Positions 33,249-41,903 of a DNA stretch of 64,000 nucleotides are shown in pieces (position 1 is the first letter of the stretch; every line of letters starts with the position of its first letter). The position numbers and the translations under genes are program-made. This stretch comes from Microvirga flocculans ATCC BAA-817. Lineage in GTDB: Bacteria; Pseudomonadota; Alphaproteobacteria; Rhizobiales; Beijerinckiaceae. The stretch spans positions 291,036 through 355,035 of the forward strand of contig NZ_JAEA01000003.1 in NCBI RefSeq assembly GCF_000518665.1, written 5' to 3'. The notes beneath the pieces are model-generated. The model saw only the letters and a program-made list of their open reading frames with translations, made no database searches and was not told the origin of the DNA.

Positions 33249-34412
33249 TCAGAGCCGCCCGGCCAGCGCATCCTCGAAGAGCTTGCGGGCGCTCTCCTTG
33301 GTGAGCGGCACCGGATTGCCGCCGGCGGTGGGATCGTTGGGCGCCATCTCCGACATCTCGTCGAAACGCGCGCTGTCGACCTTCAGGCCGTCCAGCGTGT
33401 GCGGCACGCCGAGATCCTTGCGCAGCTTCAGCACCCAATCGAGGAAGGCCTGGAACGACGGCTCGAGGCCGATATAGGCGGCAAGCCGCACGATCCGTTC
33501 CTCGATGGCCTTGCGGTTATAGACCAGCACATACGGCATGAAGACCGCATTGGTGAGGCCATGATGCGTGTCATAGAGCGCGCCGGTCGGGTGCGACAGC
33601 GCGTGGATCGCGCCGAGACCCTTCTGGAAGGCGGTGGCGCCCATGGCGGCTGCGGACATCATCTGCGCGCGGGCTTCGATGTCCTTGCCGTCCTTGTAAG
33701 CGCGCGGCAGATATTCCTTCACAAGGCGGATGCCTTCCACCGCGATGCCGTCGGCCATCGGGTGATAGCCGGGCGCGCAATAGGCTTCGATGCAGTGAGC
33801 CAGCGCATCGAGACCCGTGCCCGCCGTGATGTGCGGCGGCATGCCCACCGTCAGCTCCGGATCGCAGATCACGATCTTCGGCATCATGAGCGGATGGAAA
33901 ATCACCTTCTTGGTGTGCGTCGCTTCCTGCGTGATCACGCCGGCGCGGCCCACTTCCGAGCCCGTGCCCGCCGTGGTCGGCACGGCGATGATCGGCAGGA
34001 TGCCCTTGGGATCCGCGCGGGTCCACCAATCGCCGATATCCTCGAAATCCCACATGGGGCGCGTCTGGCCCGCCATGAAGGCGATGACCTTGCCCGCATC
34101 GAGCGCCGAGCCGCCGCCGAAGGCGACGACGCCGTCATGCTTGCCGGCGCGCAGAACCTCGAGACCCTTGTAGACATTGGTCTCGACCGGGTTCGGCTTG
34201 ATCTCGGAGAAGAGCGCGGCCTTCAGGCCCGCAGCATTGAGCTGGTCGAGCGCCGCCTTCGTCATGGCTTGCGTGGCGAGGAACGGGTCCGTGACGATGA
34301 GCGGCGAGGAGATACCGACCGCCTTGCAGGCTTCCGCCAGTTCCGCGATGCGGCCTGCGCCGAAGCGGACGGCGGTGGGGTAGTTCCAGTTGGAGCGTGG
34401 AGACGTGGTCAT
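33249..34412 (-). CDS. Iron-containing alcohol dehydrogenase
   Basis: A 387-residue group III alcohol dehydrogenase. NAD binding uses GGGSALDAGKVIAF. The metal ligands are in HITAGTGLDALAHCIEAY and AIHALSHPTGALYDTHHG, giving the Asp-His-His-His set. It is the last gene of a cluster: glutamine-synthetase-like ligase, aldehyde dehydrogenase and this enzyme on one strand, after a permease and an amidohydrolase. In that setting it may oxidise the alcohol group of a glutamylated amino alcohol to an aldehyde for the next gene's product. Confidence 0.88.
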   Translation of the reverse strand: MTTSPRSNWNYPTAVRFGAGRIAELAEACKAVGISSPLIVTDPFLATQAMTKAALDQLNAAGLKAALFSEIKPNPVETNVYKGLEVLRAGKHDGVVAFGGGSALDAGKVIAFMAGQTRPMWDFEDIGDWWTRADPKGILPIIAVPTTAGTGSEVGRAGVITQEATHTKKVIFHPLMMPKIVICDPELTVGMPPHITAGTGLDALAHCIEAYCAPGYHPMADGIAVEGIRLVKEYLPRAYKDGKDIEARAQMMSAAAMGATAFQKGLGAIHALSHPTGALYDTHHGLTNAVFMPYVLVYNRKAIEERIVRLAAYIGLEPSFQAFLDWVLKLRKDLGVPHTLDGLKVDSARFDEMSEMAPNDPTAGGNPVPLTKESARKLFEDALAGRL

Positions 34413-34423
34413 GATGCTTCCGA

Positions 34424-35815
34424 TCAGATCTGACGGAGGTGGTAGGATTTCGGACGGGTGAGCGACTCGTAAGCCAGGCGCGAGAGGCTCGCGCCGCGGC
34501 CCGTATCCTTCACGCCGGTCCAGGCGAGCGCGGGATCGAGATAGTCGCAGCGGTTCATGAAGACAGTGCCGGTTTCCAGCTTCTCGCCGATGGCTTCCGC
34601 CGCATCCACGTCGGAGGTCCAGATCGCCGCGGAGAGGCCATAGGGCGAGTCGTTCATGAGGCGAATGGCTTCTTCGTCGCCCTTCACCTTCATGATGCCC
34701 ACGGTGGGGCCGAAGCTCTCCTCACGCATGACGCTCATGGAGTGATCGACGTCCGTGAGAACCTGCGGCGCGAGATAGGCGGTGTTGCCCACATCCGCCG
34801 CGAATTTCCTCGCGTCGATATGCGCCTTTGCACCCTTCGCCACCGCTTCCGCGTTCTGCTGGCGCACGATGTCGGCGAAGCGCTTGTGCGCCATCGGACC
34901 AAGGGTCGTCGCCTCCTCCAGCGGGTTGCCGAGCACGTATTTGTTCACGAGGTCGACCGCGCCTTCCACGAAACGGTCATAGTGCTTCTCGTGCACATAG
35001 ATGCGCTCGATGCCGCAGCAGCACTGGCCCGAATTGAAGAACGCGCCGTCGACTAGGTTCTCGATGGCGTGGTCGATGTTGGCGTCCGCCCGCACATAGG
35101 CCGGGTCCTTGCCGCCGAGCTCGAGGCCGAGAGAGGTGAAGGAACCCGCCGCCGCGCGCTCGATGGCCTTGCCGCCGCCGACGGAGCCGGTGAAGTTGCA
35201 GTGGTCGACGAGGCCGCCACCCAGGATCCGGCTCGTCTGATCGTGCGACAGGTGCATGTTCTGGAACAGGCCCTTCGGCATGCCCGCCCGGTCCATCGCC
35301 ATCTGGAAGCGCTCGCCCGCGAGTACCGTCTGCGAGGCGTGCTTCAGCAGGACCGCGTTGCCGGCCATGAGCGCGGGCACGATGGTGTTGATCGCGGTCA
35401 GATACGGATAGTTCCACGGCGCGATAACCATCACCAGACCCACCGGCTCGCGCTTGATCATGCGCCGGAAGCCAGGCTTCTCGTCATCGGCGGGGATGTT
35501 CTGCAGGCTCTTCTCCGCGATGGAGATCATGTAGCGCGCCCGTTCCTCGACGCCGCGGAACTCGCCGCCATAGCGCACCGGGCGGCCCATCATCTGGGCG
35601 ATTTCGGGCACTACTTCCTGGTTCATGGCGAGCAGCGCATCGAGGAAGGCCGAGACCTTCGCGGCGCGCTCGGAGAGTGGCACGTGGCGCCACGCCTTAT
35701 GCGCCTCGCGCGCGGCCTTCACGGCGGCGTCGATGGCGGCCTCGGACATGATGGGGCGGCGGACGAGTTCGCGTCCGTCGATGGGGGAAATGCAGACGAT
35801 ATCGGTATCAGCCAT
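34424..35815 (-). CDS. Aldehyde dehydrogenase
   Basis: A 463-residue NAD(P)-linked aldehyde dehydrogenase. Key parts are the catalytic Cys in NSGQCCCGIERIYVH, the Glu in GLELGGKDPAYV, and APWNYPYLTAINTIVPAL for the cofactor. The start is MADTDIVCISPIDGREL; an extra 13-codon lead exists but has no ribosome site. It lies 11 bp upstream of the iron alcohol dehydrogenase start on the same strand, and 72 bp after the ligase stop, so the three act as one unit. It would oxidise the aldehyde made by its neighbour. Confidence 0.88.
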   Translation of the reverse strand: MADTDIVCISPIDGRELVRRPIMSEAAIDAAVKAAREAHKAWRHVPLSERAAKVSAFLDALLAMNQEVVPEIAQMMGRPVRYGGEFRGVEERARYMISIAEKSLQNIPADDEKPGFRRMIKREPVGLVMVIAPWNYPYLTAINTIVPALMAGNAVLLKHASQTVLAGERFQMAMDRAGMPKGLFQNMHLSHDQTSRILGGGLVDHCNFTGSVGGGKAIERAAAGSFTSLGLELGGKDPAYVRADANIDHAIENLVDGAFFNSGQCCCGIERIYVHEKHYDRFVEGAVDLVNKYVLGNPLEEATTLGPMAHKRFADIVRQQNAEAVAKGAKAHIDARKFAADVGNTAYLAPQVLTDVDHSMSVMREESFGPTVGIMKVKGDEEAIRLMNDSPYGLSAAIWTSDVDAAEAIGEKLETGTVFMNRCDYLDPALAWTGVKDTGRGASLSRLAYESLTRPKSYHLRQI

Positions 35816-35887
35816 GATTTTACGTTTGAAAGACGATGGCCGGTTAAGGACCACCGTCTTCTCCTGGTTTGAATCTTAAAAGGTCTT

Positions 35888-37258
35888 TTAGATGATTTCG
35901 AAGTAGCGGGCGAGCTGCCAGTCGGTGATGGCCTTGCGGGCCTCGCGCTCCTCCCATTCGCGGGTTGCCGCGAAATGCTCCACGAAGGTATCGCCGAACA
36001 GCTCGCGCGCCGCCTTGGAGCCCTTCAGGCGCTCCGCCGCCTCGCCAAGCGAGCGCGGCAGGGCCCGCTCCTTCGGGTGCTCCACCGCATAGGCGTTGCC
36101 TTCAATCGGCTCGCCCGGATCGATCTGGTTCTCGATGCCCCAAAGGCCGGAGCCGATGGCGGCGGCAAGCGCGATATACGGGTTGATGTCGGCGGCGGCG
36201 ACGCGATACTCTACACGTTGCGATTTTTCCGAGCCCGGGATGACGCGCAACGCCGTGGTGCGGTTCTCCACGCCCCAGGCGGAATCGGTGGGCGCCCAGA
36301 AGCCCGGGATGAGGCGGGTATAGCTGTTCACCGTGCAGGCCACCATGGCGAGGATCTCGGGCATCAGCTGCTGCTGGCCGCCCACATACCAGCGCATGAT
36401 GTCCGACATGTTGTGCTTAGCCTGGGCATCGTAGAACGCGCCCTTGCCGGTGCTCAGATGGCGCAGCGACGAGTGCAGGTGGCCGGACTGACCGGGCCAG
36501 TCGCGGGACCACTTGGCCATGAAGGTGGCCATCCAGCCACGGCGCTGCGCGAGGATCTTGGTGTAGGTCTTGAACAAGACCGCCTTGTCGGCAGCCTTGA
36601 GCGCATCGTCCACGCGGATCGCGGCCTCGAGAACGCCGGGGCCGGTTTCCGTGTGCAGGCCCTCGATCTCGAAATCCATCTTGTTCGCGAGGTCGAGCAG
36701 TTCGTGGTAGAAATCCGCGTGCACGCCGGAGCGCAGAACCGAATAGCCGAAGAAGCCCGGCGTAATGTTCTTGAGGTCCTTGTAACCCTTTTCGCGCACG
36801 GAATGCGGCGTTTCCTCGAACACGAAGAACTCGAACTCGGCGGCGGCCGAGACGCCGAAGCCCATCTCCTGTGCCTTCTTCAACACACGGCGCAGGACGC
36901 CGCGCGGACAGGCCGCCTCCGCATAGCCCTCGAATTCCGCAAGGAAGAACGGCAGGTCGTTCTCGAAGGGAATGAGGCGCATGGATTCCGGGATCACCCG
37001 CGCCGTGGCATCGGGATAAGCGGTATGCCAGCCGGTCAACGTGGTGTTGTCATAAAGCTGATCGTTGGAGTCCCAGCCCAGCACCACGTCGCAGAAGCCG
37101 AAGCCCTTTTCGAGGGCCGATTCGAACTTGTCGCGGGCCATGTATTTGCCGCGCATGATGCCATCGACATCGGTGAGGCCGATCTTCACGAACGGCAGGT
37201 CGCGGCTGCGCACGTATTCGATTGCGTCGGCAGCGTTCTTGATTTTGGGAGCGGTCAT
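35888..37258 (-). CDS. Glutamine-synthetase-family ligase (PuuA/GlnA4-like)
   Basis: A 456-residue GS-superfamily ligase. The catalytic core includes AAAEFEFFVFEE (metal glutamates), SGHLHSSL, the NRTTALRVIPG region for glutamate and SQRVEYRVAAADINPYIALA for ATP and glutamate. GS relatives of this type glutamylate amines such as putrescine, isopropylamine or ethanolamine. The start MTAPKIKNAADAIEYVR is favoured because the longer frame is low-complexity. It is followed by an aldehyde and an alcohol dehydrogenase, and preceded by an ethanolamine-type permease, which argues for an amine ligase and not for nitrogen assimilation. The amine substrate is not visible in sequence. Confidence 0.85.
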   Translation of the reverse strand: MTAPKIKNAADAIEYVRSRDLPFVKIGLTDVDGIMRGKYMARDKFESALEKGFGFCDVVLGWDSNDQLYDNTTLTGWHTAYPDATARVIPESMRLIPFENDLPFFLAEFEGYAEAACPRGVLRRVLKKAQEMGFGVSAAAEFEFFVFEETPHSVREKGYKDLKNITPGFFGYSVLRSGVHADFYHELLDLANKMDFEIEGLHTETGPGVLEAAIRVDDALKAADKAVLFKTYTKILAQRRGWMATFMAKWSRDWPGQSGHLHSSLRHLSTGKGAFYDAQAKHNMSDIMRWYVGGQQQLMPEILAMVACTVNSYTRLIPGFWAPTDSAWGVENRTTALRVIPGSEKSQRVEYRVAAADINPYIALAAAIGSGLWGIENQIDPGEPIEGNAYAVEHPKERALPRSLGEAAERLKGSKAARELFGDTFVEHFAATREWEEREARKAITDWQLARYFEII

Positions 37259-37319
37259 GCTCGTAAACCCCAACGAGAAAGATGAAGGGAGCGCGCAGGG
37301 TGCGCGCTCCCGCTTGTCA

Positions 37320-38855
37320 TCAGTATGACTTGTACTCGGCCTCGCCCTTGGACACGGCGAACTCTTCCTCCGGCGAGAGGATGAGCTTGTGGCGTCCATG
37401 AACCAGGAAGTAGGCCATCATGATCGCGTAGTAGATCGCAACGCCGAACACCGCCGTCTGGAAGACCGGATCGGTGAGCTGGAAGTAGAGCGTCACGGCA
37501 GCGATTGCCATGCAGATTACGGCGCCTGCGATGCCGAACGGGCTCTTGTAGGGCCGCGCCAGATGAGCGAACTTCTTCTTGAGCACGATGTAGGACATGC
37601 CCTGCATGAAATAGGCGAGCATCGCGCCTGCCACGGCCATGTTGAGCAATGTGCCGCCGATGACTGTGGCGCCAGCCTCCGATCCGCGCACGAACCAGAT
37701 GATCAGCATGACCGCCAGGCCAAGCAGCGCGCCTGTGATGAGCGCGATGTGTGGCGACTTGCGGGTACCATGTGTCACCGACAGGAAGGACGGGAAGTAG
37801 CCTGCCCGCGAGAGCGAGTAGATCTGCCGTCCGAAAGCGAAGATGATCGTGTGGAACGAGGCGATGAGGCCGATCACGGCCACGCCCGCCAGGATCTTCG
37901 CGATATCCGTGCCGAAGAGGGTGCGGAAACCGTCCAGGAGCGGTTCGCCAGATTTCGCGACGCCCGCGGCACCCGGAGCGATGCCGGAGTTTAGGAACAC
38001 CACGCAGAAAGCCGAGACGATCAGCGTGAGGATGCCTGCGATGATACCCTTGGGCATGTCGCGCTGCGGATCGTGGGATTCCTCAGCCGCAAGCGGAAGC
38101 TGCTCGATGGCGAGGAACAGCCATACGGCGAACGGCATGGCAGCGAAGATGCTGCCGACCCCCATGGGCAGGAACGCTCCGCCGCCGTTCGGCAGCTCGG
38201 CACCGTCGGGACCAATGTTCAGCGCCCAGCGCGAGAAATCGAACTGGCCGGAGAGCAGCACCGACACGTAGAAGACCACGAGGCATGCCAGCGCAAGCAC
38301 GGTCACGGTGACCGTCACCTTGAACGAGAGCTCAACGCCGACGATGTTGAGCCCCACGAACAGCGCGTAGCACAATATCCAGTAGACGGGCTGGAACTCC
38401 GGTGCGGTGCCGAAGATCGCCGATAGATACGAACCGATGAAGAACACGATCACCGCCGGTGTGAGAACGAACTCGATGTTCTCCGCGATGCCCGTGATGT
38501 AGCCCGCCCAAGGCCCCATGGAGGTGCGCGCGAACGAGTAGGCACCGCCCGTATGCGGCAGGGCCGGCGACATCTCGGCGATCGAGAAGGTCAGGCCCAG
38601 ATACATGATGGCGATGATGATGGTGGCGAAGAACATGGCGCCGAAGCCGTTGGCGAGGCCGAGGTTCCAGCCCGAGTAATGGCCCGAGATCACTGCGCCG
38701 ACGCCGAGCGCCCAGAGCGACCAGACGCGCGCGTGGCGTTTCAGACGCCTTGCTTCGAAGTAGCTTTCATCGACAGTAGTGTAGGTAACGCCGGCCGCAT
38801 TCTGCGCGCCGGCTGGCGGGGCATGAACCCCAGGACTTCCTTGTCCGACTGACAT
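37320..38855 (-). CDS. Amino acid/ethanolamine permease (APC family)
   Basis: A 511-residue APC-type transporter with about 12 membrane segments, close in layout to ethanolamine permeases. Helix 1 is LGVGAVISGHYSGWNLG, and a conserved EESHDPQRDMPKGI loop occurs between helices 6 and 7. I begin at the ATG at 38855 because GGAGGA lies eight bases upstream. It is next to the GS-like ligase (61 bp) in the same orientation, as PuuP is to PuuA. It probably brings in the amine or amino alcohol that the ligase uses. Confidence 0.87.
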   Translation of the reverse strand: MSVGQGSPGVHAPPAGAQNAAGVTYTTVDESYFEARRLKRHARVWSLWALGVGAVISGHYSGWNLGLANGFGAMFFATIIIAIMYLGLTFSIAEMSPALPHTGGAYSFARTSMGPWAGYITGIAENIEFVLTPAVIVFFIGSYLSAIFGTAPEFQPVYWILCYALFVGLNIVGVELSFKVTVTVTVLALACLVVFYVSVLLSGQFDFSRWALNIGPDGAELPNGGGAFLPMGVGSIFAAMPFAVWLFLAIEQLPLAAEESHDPQRDMPKGIIAGILTLIVSAFCVVFLNSGIAPGAAGVAKSGEPLLDGFRTLFGTDIAKILAGVAVIGLIASFHTIIFAFGRQIYSLSRAGYFPSFLSVTHGTRKSPHIALITGALLGLAVMLIIWFVRGSEAGATVIGGTLLNMAVAGAMLAYFMQGMSYIVLKKKFAHLARPYKSPFGIAGAVICMAIAAVTLYFQLTDPVFQTAVFGVAIYYAIMMAYFLVHGRHKLILSPEEEFAVSKGEAEYKSY

Positions 38856-38918
38856 CGACTCTTCCTCCAAGAATAGTCTGCCTTTCGGGCCATGGCACGT
38901 CCTGCGCCATGCCCGTGA

Positions 38919-39707
38919 TCAGAGCGTCCGTGCCCCCTCCCTCAAAAGCGGCGCCAGACGGTTTGCCCACGACGCCTGTCCTTCTTCCGTGCGGATCAGG
39001 TCGTTGCGGATTTCGATCATCAGCGGAGGCAGGCCACGTTTCTCGGCATGGCGCTCGAGGGTGTGGAAAACCCGATCCGCTGGTGAATAGGGTTCGTTCA
39101 TGCCGACGACGAGCGCCGGATCCTTCTTCAACCCGGCCTCGACGCTGCGGGCATAGCGCTCGTCGCGGTTGAAGATGAGGCCGATCTGCCAGGGGCGCGG
39201 CACATCCCGGTAGACGGGCGTGAAGGAATGGATGGAGACCACCGCGCTAAGCTGCCCGGCCGCCTTTCGCGCATCGGCGAAGGCGTCGATCGCGTCGTGA
39301 AACGGATGATACACTTCACGCACGCGATAGGCCCGCTCCGCCGCGTCGAGATCGAGGTTGCCAGGGATCGTGGTGCGTTCGCTCAGGGTCCAGATCGAAT
39401 CCGGCGCGGACGGATCCCGGTTGAGGTCGAGAACGAGGCGTGAGACGCTGGCATGGATCAGCGGCGCATCGAGAAGCCGCGAGAGTTCCATGGCCACGCC
39501 GAGCGCGCCGGGATCCCAGGCGATATGGCTCTCGAGCTCCACAGGCCCGAGGCCGAGCGTGCCGTAGCGCGCCGGCAGGTGTTTGGAGGCATGTTCACAG
39601 ATGAGCAAGATCGGCGAGCGTCCGCCTGGATTCTCCACGACAGCAACCGGTTGCTCTGCCGTTGCGGCAGAGGTCACTCCGGCTGTCATCTGAGCCGCCT
39701 GCATCAT
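38919..39707 (-). CDS. N-formylglutamate amidohydrolase family protein
   Basis: A 262-residue member of the N-formylglutamate amidohydrolase family (PF05013). The zinc site lies in LLICEHASKHLP, then HIAWDPGALGVA and VSIHSFTPVY. GGGAG stands just before the first ATG of the pair at 39707. Known members hydrolyse N-formylglutamate in histidine breakdown, but no hut genes are here. In this cluster it may release glutamate or an acyl part from a glutamylated compound. It is the first gene of the minus-strand unit and diverges from the RpiR regulator. Confidence 0.88.
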   Translation of the reverse strand: MMQAAQMTAGVTSAATAEQPVAVVENPGGRSPILLICEHASKHLPARYGTLGLGPVELESHIAWDPGALGVAMELSRLLDAPLIHASVSRLVLDLNRDPSAPDSIWTLSERTTIPGNLDLDAAERAYRVREVYHPFHDAIDAFADARKAAGQLSAVVSIHSFTPVYRDVPRPWQIGLIFNRDERYARSVEAGLKKDPALVVGMNEPYSPADRVFHTLERHAEKRGLPPLMIEIRNDLIRTEEGQASWANRLAPLLREGARTL

Positions 39708-39758
39708 CCGGTACTCCCTTGACCTGCCTAGAGCAGGATAAGTCCCCACTTGAACGCT

Positions 39759-39811
39759 TGATACGTTTCTTGCTGTTTCTCTTGTTTTGAAATTTCTGAT
39801 ACAGGTTTTCA
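39759..39811. promoter_or_regulatory. Possible RpiR operator between divergent units
   Basis: Two direct TGATAC copies (39759 and 39797) and an imperfect inverted repeat TGAAA / TTTCA (39788-39811) lie between the amidohydrolase and the regulator. RpiR proteins bind dyads in such divergent spaces. The assignment is weak. Confidence 0.35.
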
Positions 39812-39830
39812 GAACCGTCAAGGAGGGGCT

Positions 39831-40718
39831 GTGAATCAATCCGGTATGCGTCACGACCGTCGCCTTCCGCCGACCGCCCCGCCGAGCCTCGCCGAGCGCA
39901 TCCGGCTCGAGATGGAGTCCTTTACGCCCAGCGAGAAGCGGGCCGCGCACCTGCTCCTGAGCCATTATCCCTTCGCCGGCCTCGATACGGTGGCGGAATT
40001 CGCCTCCCGCGCGGGCATTTCCGCCCCGTCGGCCCTGCGCTTCGTCACCCGCCTGGGCTTCAGCGGCTTTCCGGACTTTCAGAAGCACCTGCGGGAGGAG
40101 CTGGAGGCCCAGCTGCTCTCGCCGCTCGCCAAGGCCGGCCCCGCCGACAAGAGCCAGGGCGCCCCGGCGCTCTCTTCCTTTTCGGAAGCTGTCATCGGCA
40201 ACTTAAGGGCGACGGTGGAGAACATCGCCCCCGCCGAGTTCGAGGCGGTGGTGACGCTTCTTTCCGATCCGCGCCGGCACATTCATTTCACGGGCGGCCG
40301 TTTCACGGGTGCGCTCGCGCGCTATGCGGAGAGCCATTTCCGCATCGTGCGCAGCAACGTGGACTTCATCGAGGGACAGCCCGCCCTCTGGCGCGACCGG
40401 ATGATCGAGATCGGCAAGAAGGACGTGATCGTCGCCTTCGACATCCGCCGCTACCAGGAGGACGTGACGGCCTTGTGCGAAACGGCCGCGAAGCAGGGCG
40501 CGACGATCGTGCTGCTCACGGATCCGTGGCTGTCGCCCATCGCCCGTGTCGCGCGGCACGTGCTGCCCGCGCATATCGTCGCTCCCTCGAACTGGGATTC
40601 CTCGGCAGGCCTCCTGCTGCTGACGGAAGCGCTCGTCGCGACCGTGACCAAGCGCCTGTGGGAGACCGCCAAGCCGCGCATGGAGGCGGTGGAACGTCTG
40701 CGCAGCGAGAAAGCGTAA
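39831..40718 (+). CDS. RpiR/MurR-family transcriptional regulator
   Basis: A 295-residue regulator with an N-terminal helix-turn-helix (residues about 15-90, including YPFAGLDTVAEFASRAGISA then ALRFVTRLGF) and a C-terminal SIS domain (about residues 125-265), which binds phosphosugars or other small ligands. It starts with a GTG eight bases after AAGGAGG. It diverges from the amidohydrolase-permease-ligase unit and is the probable controller of that cluster. Confidence 0.9.
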   Translation: MNQSGMRHDRRLPPTAPPSLAERIRLEMESFTPSEKRAAHLLLSHYPFAGLDTVAEFASRAGISAPSALRFVTRLGFSGFPDFQKHLREELEAQLLSPLAKAGPADKSQGAPALSSFSEAVIGNLRATVENIAPAEFEAVVTLLSDPRRHIHFTGGRFTGALARYAESHFRIVRSNVDFIEGQPALWRDRMIEIGKKDVIVAFDIRRYQEDVTALCETAAKQGATIVLLTDPWLSPIARVARHVLPAHIVAPSNWDSSAGLLLLTEALVATVTKRLWETAKPRMEAVERLRSEKA

Positions 40719-40721
40719 GCC

Positions 40722-41786
40722 CTATTCCGCCGCCGCCGTCTTGTCCCGCTGCAGCCAGCCGATCAGGAGCGGCAATGCGAGGCCGATGCCGAGGAAGCGG
40801 ACGAGGTGGTGGATTCCCACATAGAGCGGATCCAGTCCGAGGATCAGGGCTAGCACCGTCATGGCCTCGAGCCCTCCGGGCGCGAAGGCGACAAGTCCGT
40901 TCGCGAAGCTGACGCCAGCAAGCCACGCCGCGAGAGCCGCGAAGAGCGCCGCCACGACCATTCCCACGGTGAAGGAGCCGAGGGCCGCCACGAGCGCGCG
41001 CCTCAGGGTCGAACGCTGGATGTCGCGGAAACGCTCGGCGATGAACAGGCCTATCAGGACGAGGCCTCCCGTGGCGATCACCGGTGGGATGACGCCTGTC
41101 ACCCATTGCGTGCCGTGGCTCACCGAACTCACCAATGTCGCGCCGAGCAGAATGGGGGCAGCCACCTTCAGCCGCTTGAACAGCGCACCCAGGATGAGGC
41201 CGCCGAGGAGAATGAAAGCCATGCCTCCCGGGCTCTCGACGGGCATTCCCTCGCCGATGAGCGCGCCCGTGTTGGCCCCTCCCCCGCTGGCGACGACGAG
41301 GCTCGGCAAAAGCGCAATGAGCACGAAGAGGCGGAAGTTCTGCACGATGGCGATGGAGGCGACCTCCGCCTTTCGGTCGGCCGCGACGGCAAGAACCGTG
41401 GAAAGCGCGCCGGGCACGGAGGCCAGCACCGCATCAGCCCTGCGCCATCCCGACATGCGCGTGAGCCACGCGCTCGACGCCATGGAGATCGCCACGATGC
41501 CGATGACGAGGAGCACGAGACTTCCGGGATAGCGCCCCATCGCCGCGATGGCCTCGGGCGTCACGGCTGCTCCCATGGCAGCGCCGGAAATCAGCATGGC
41601 GGCGTCGGCCAGGGCGCGCGGCAGGGGCAGCGCCCAACCGGTCAATCCCCACAACGTGGCCGCGATGGCCGAGCCCGACAGCCACGCGGCGGGAACGCCG
41701 AGCCACTGAAAGACGAGGCCGCCGAGAGCCGCAATCATAATCTGCGCGAGATGGGCAAGGACGAGACGCATCACGGTGTTGCTCAA
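40722..41786 (-). CDS. AbrB-family membrane protein
   Basis: A 354-residue hydrophobic protein of the AbrB/TIGR03082 duplication family, annotated in many genomes as ammonia monooxygenase-like or as a regulator of aidB. There are two internally similar halves of four to five membrane helices, each with a glycine-rich turn: VLASVPGALSTVLAVAADR in the first and FANGLVAFAPGGLEAMTVLA in the second, a clear internal repeat. It probably transports a small molecule; neither the DNA regulator nor the monooxygenase name is supported. It ends 4 bp after the RpiR stop on the opposite strand. Confidence 0.8.
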   Translation of the reverse strand: MSNTVMRLVLAHLAQIMIAALGGLVFQWLGVPAAWLSGSAIAATLWGLTGWALPLPRALADAAMLISGAAMGAAVTPEAIAAMGRYPGSLVLLVIGIVAISMASSAWLTRMSGWRRADAVLASVPGALSTVLAVAADRKAEVASIAIVQNFRLFVLIALLPSLVVASGGGANTGALIGEGMPVESPGGMAFILLGGLILGALFKRLKVAAPILLGATLVSSVSHGTQWVTGVIPPVIATGGLVLIGLFIAERFRDIQRSTLRRALVAALGSFTVGMVVAALFAALAAWLAGVSFANGLVAFAPGGLEAMTVLALILGLDPLYVGIHHLVRFLGIGLALPLLIGWLQRDKTAAAE

Positions 41787-41903
41787 TGAACGTCCACGTC
41801 CTTTTCGTCAAATGCCTCCGGCGCGGAGAGGCCATGCAAACGGCGTCAGCAAAGGACACTTATGTCCTTCGGCTTCAGACCGAGGAACGGCCGTCTCGGG
41901 TCT

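Noticed and set aside
39831..40718. A phosphosugar isomerase call for the SIS-domain protein
   Set aside because: The N-terminal helix-turn-helix and divergent position fit an RpiR regulator; the SIS domain is the ligand-sensing part.
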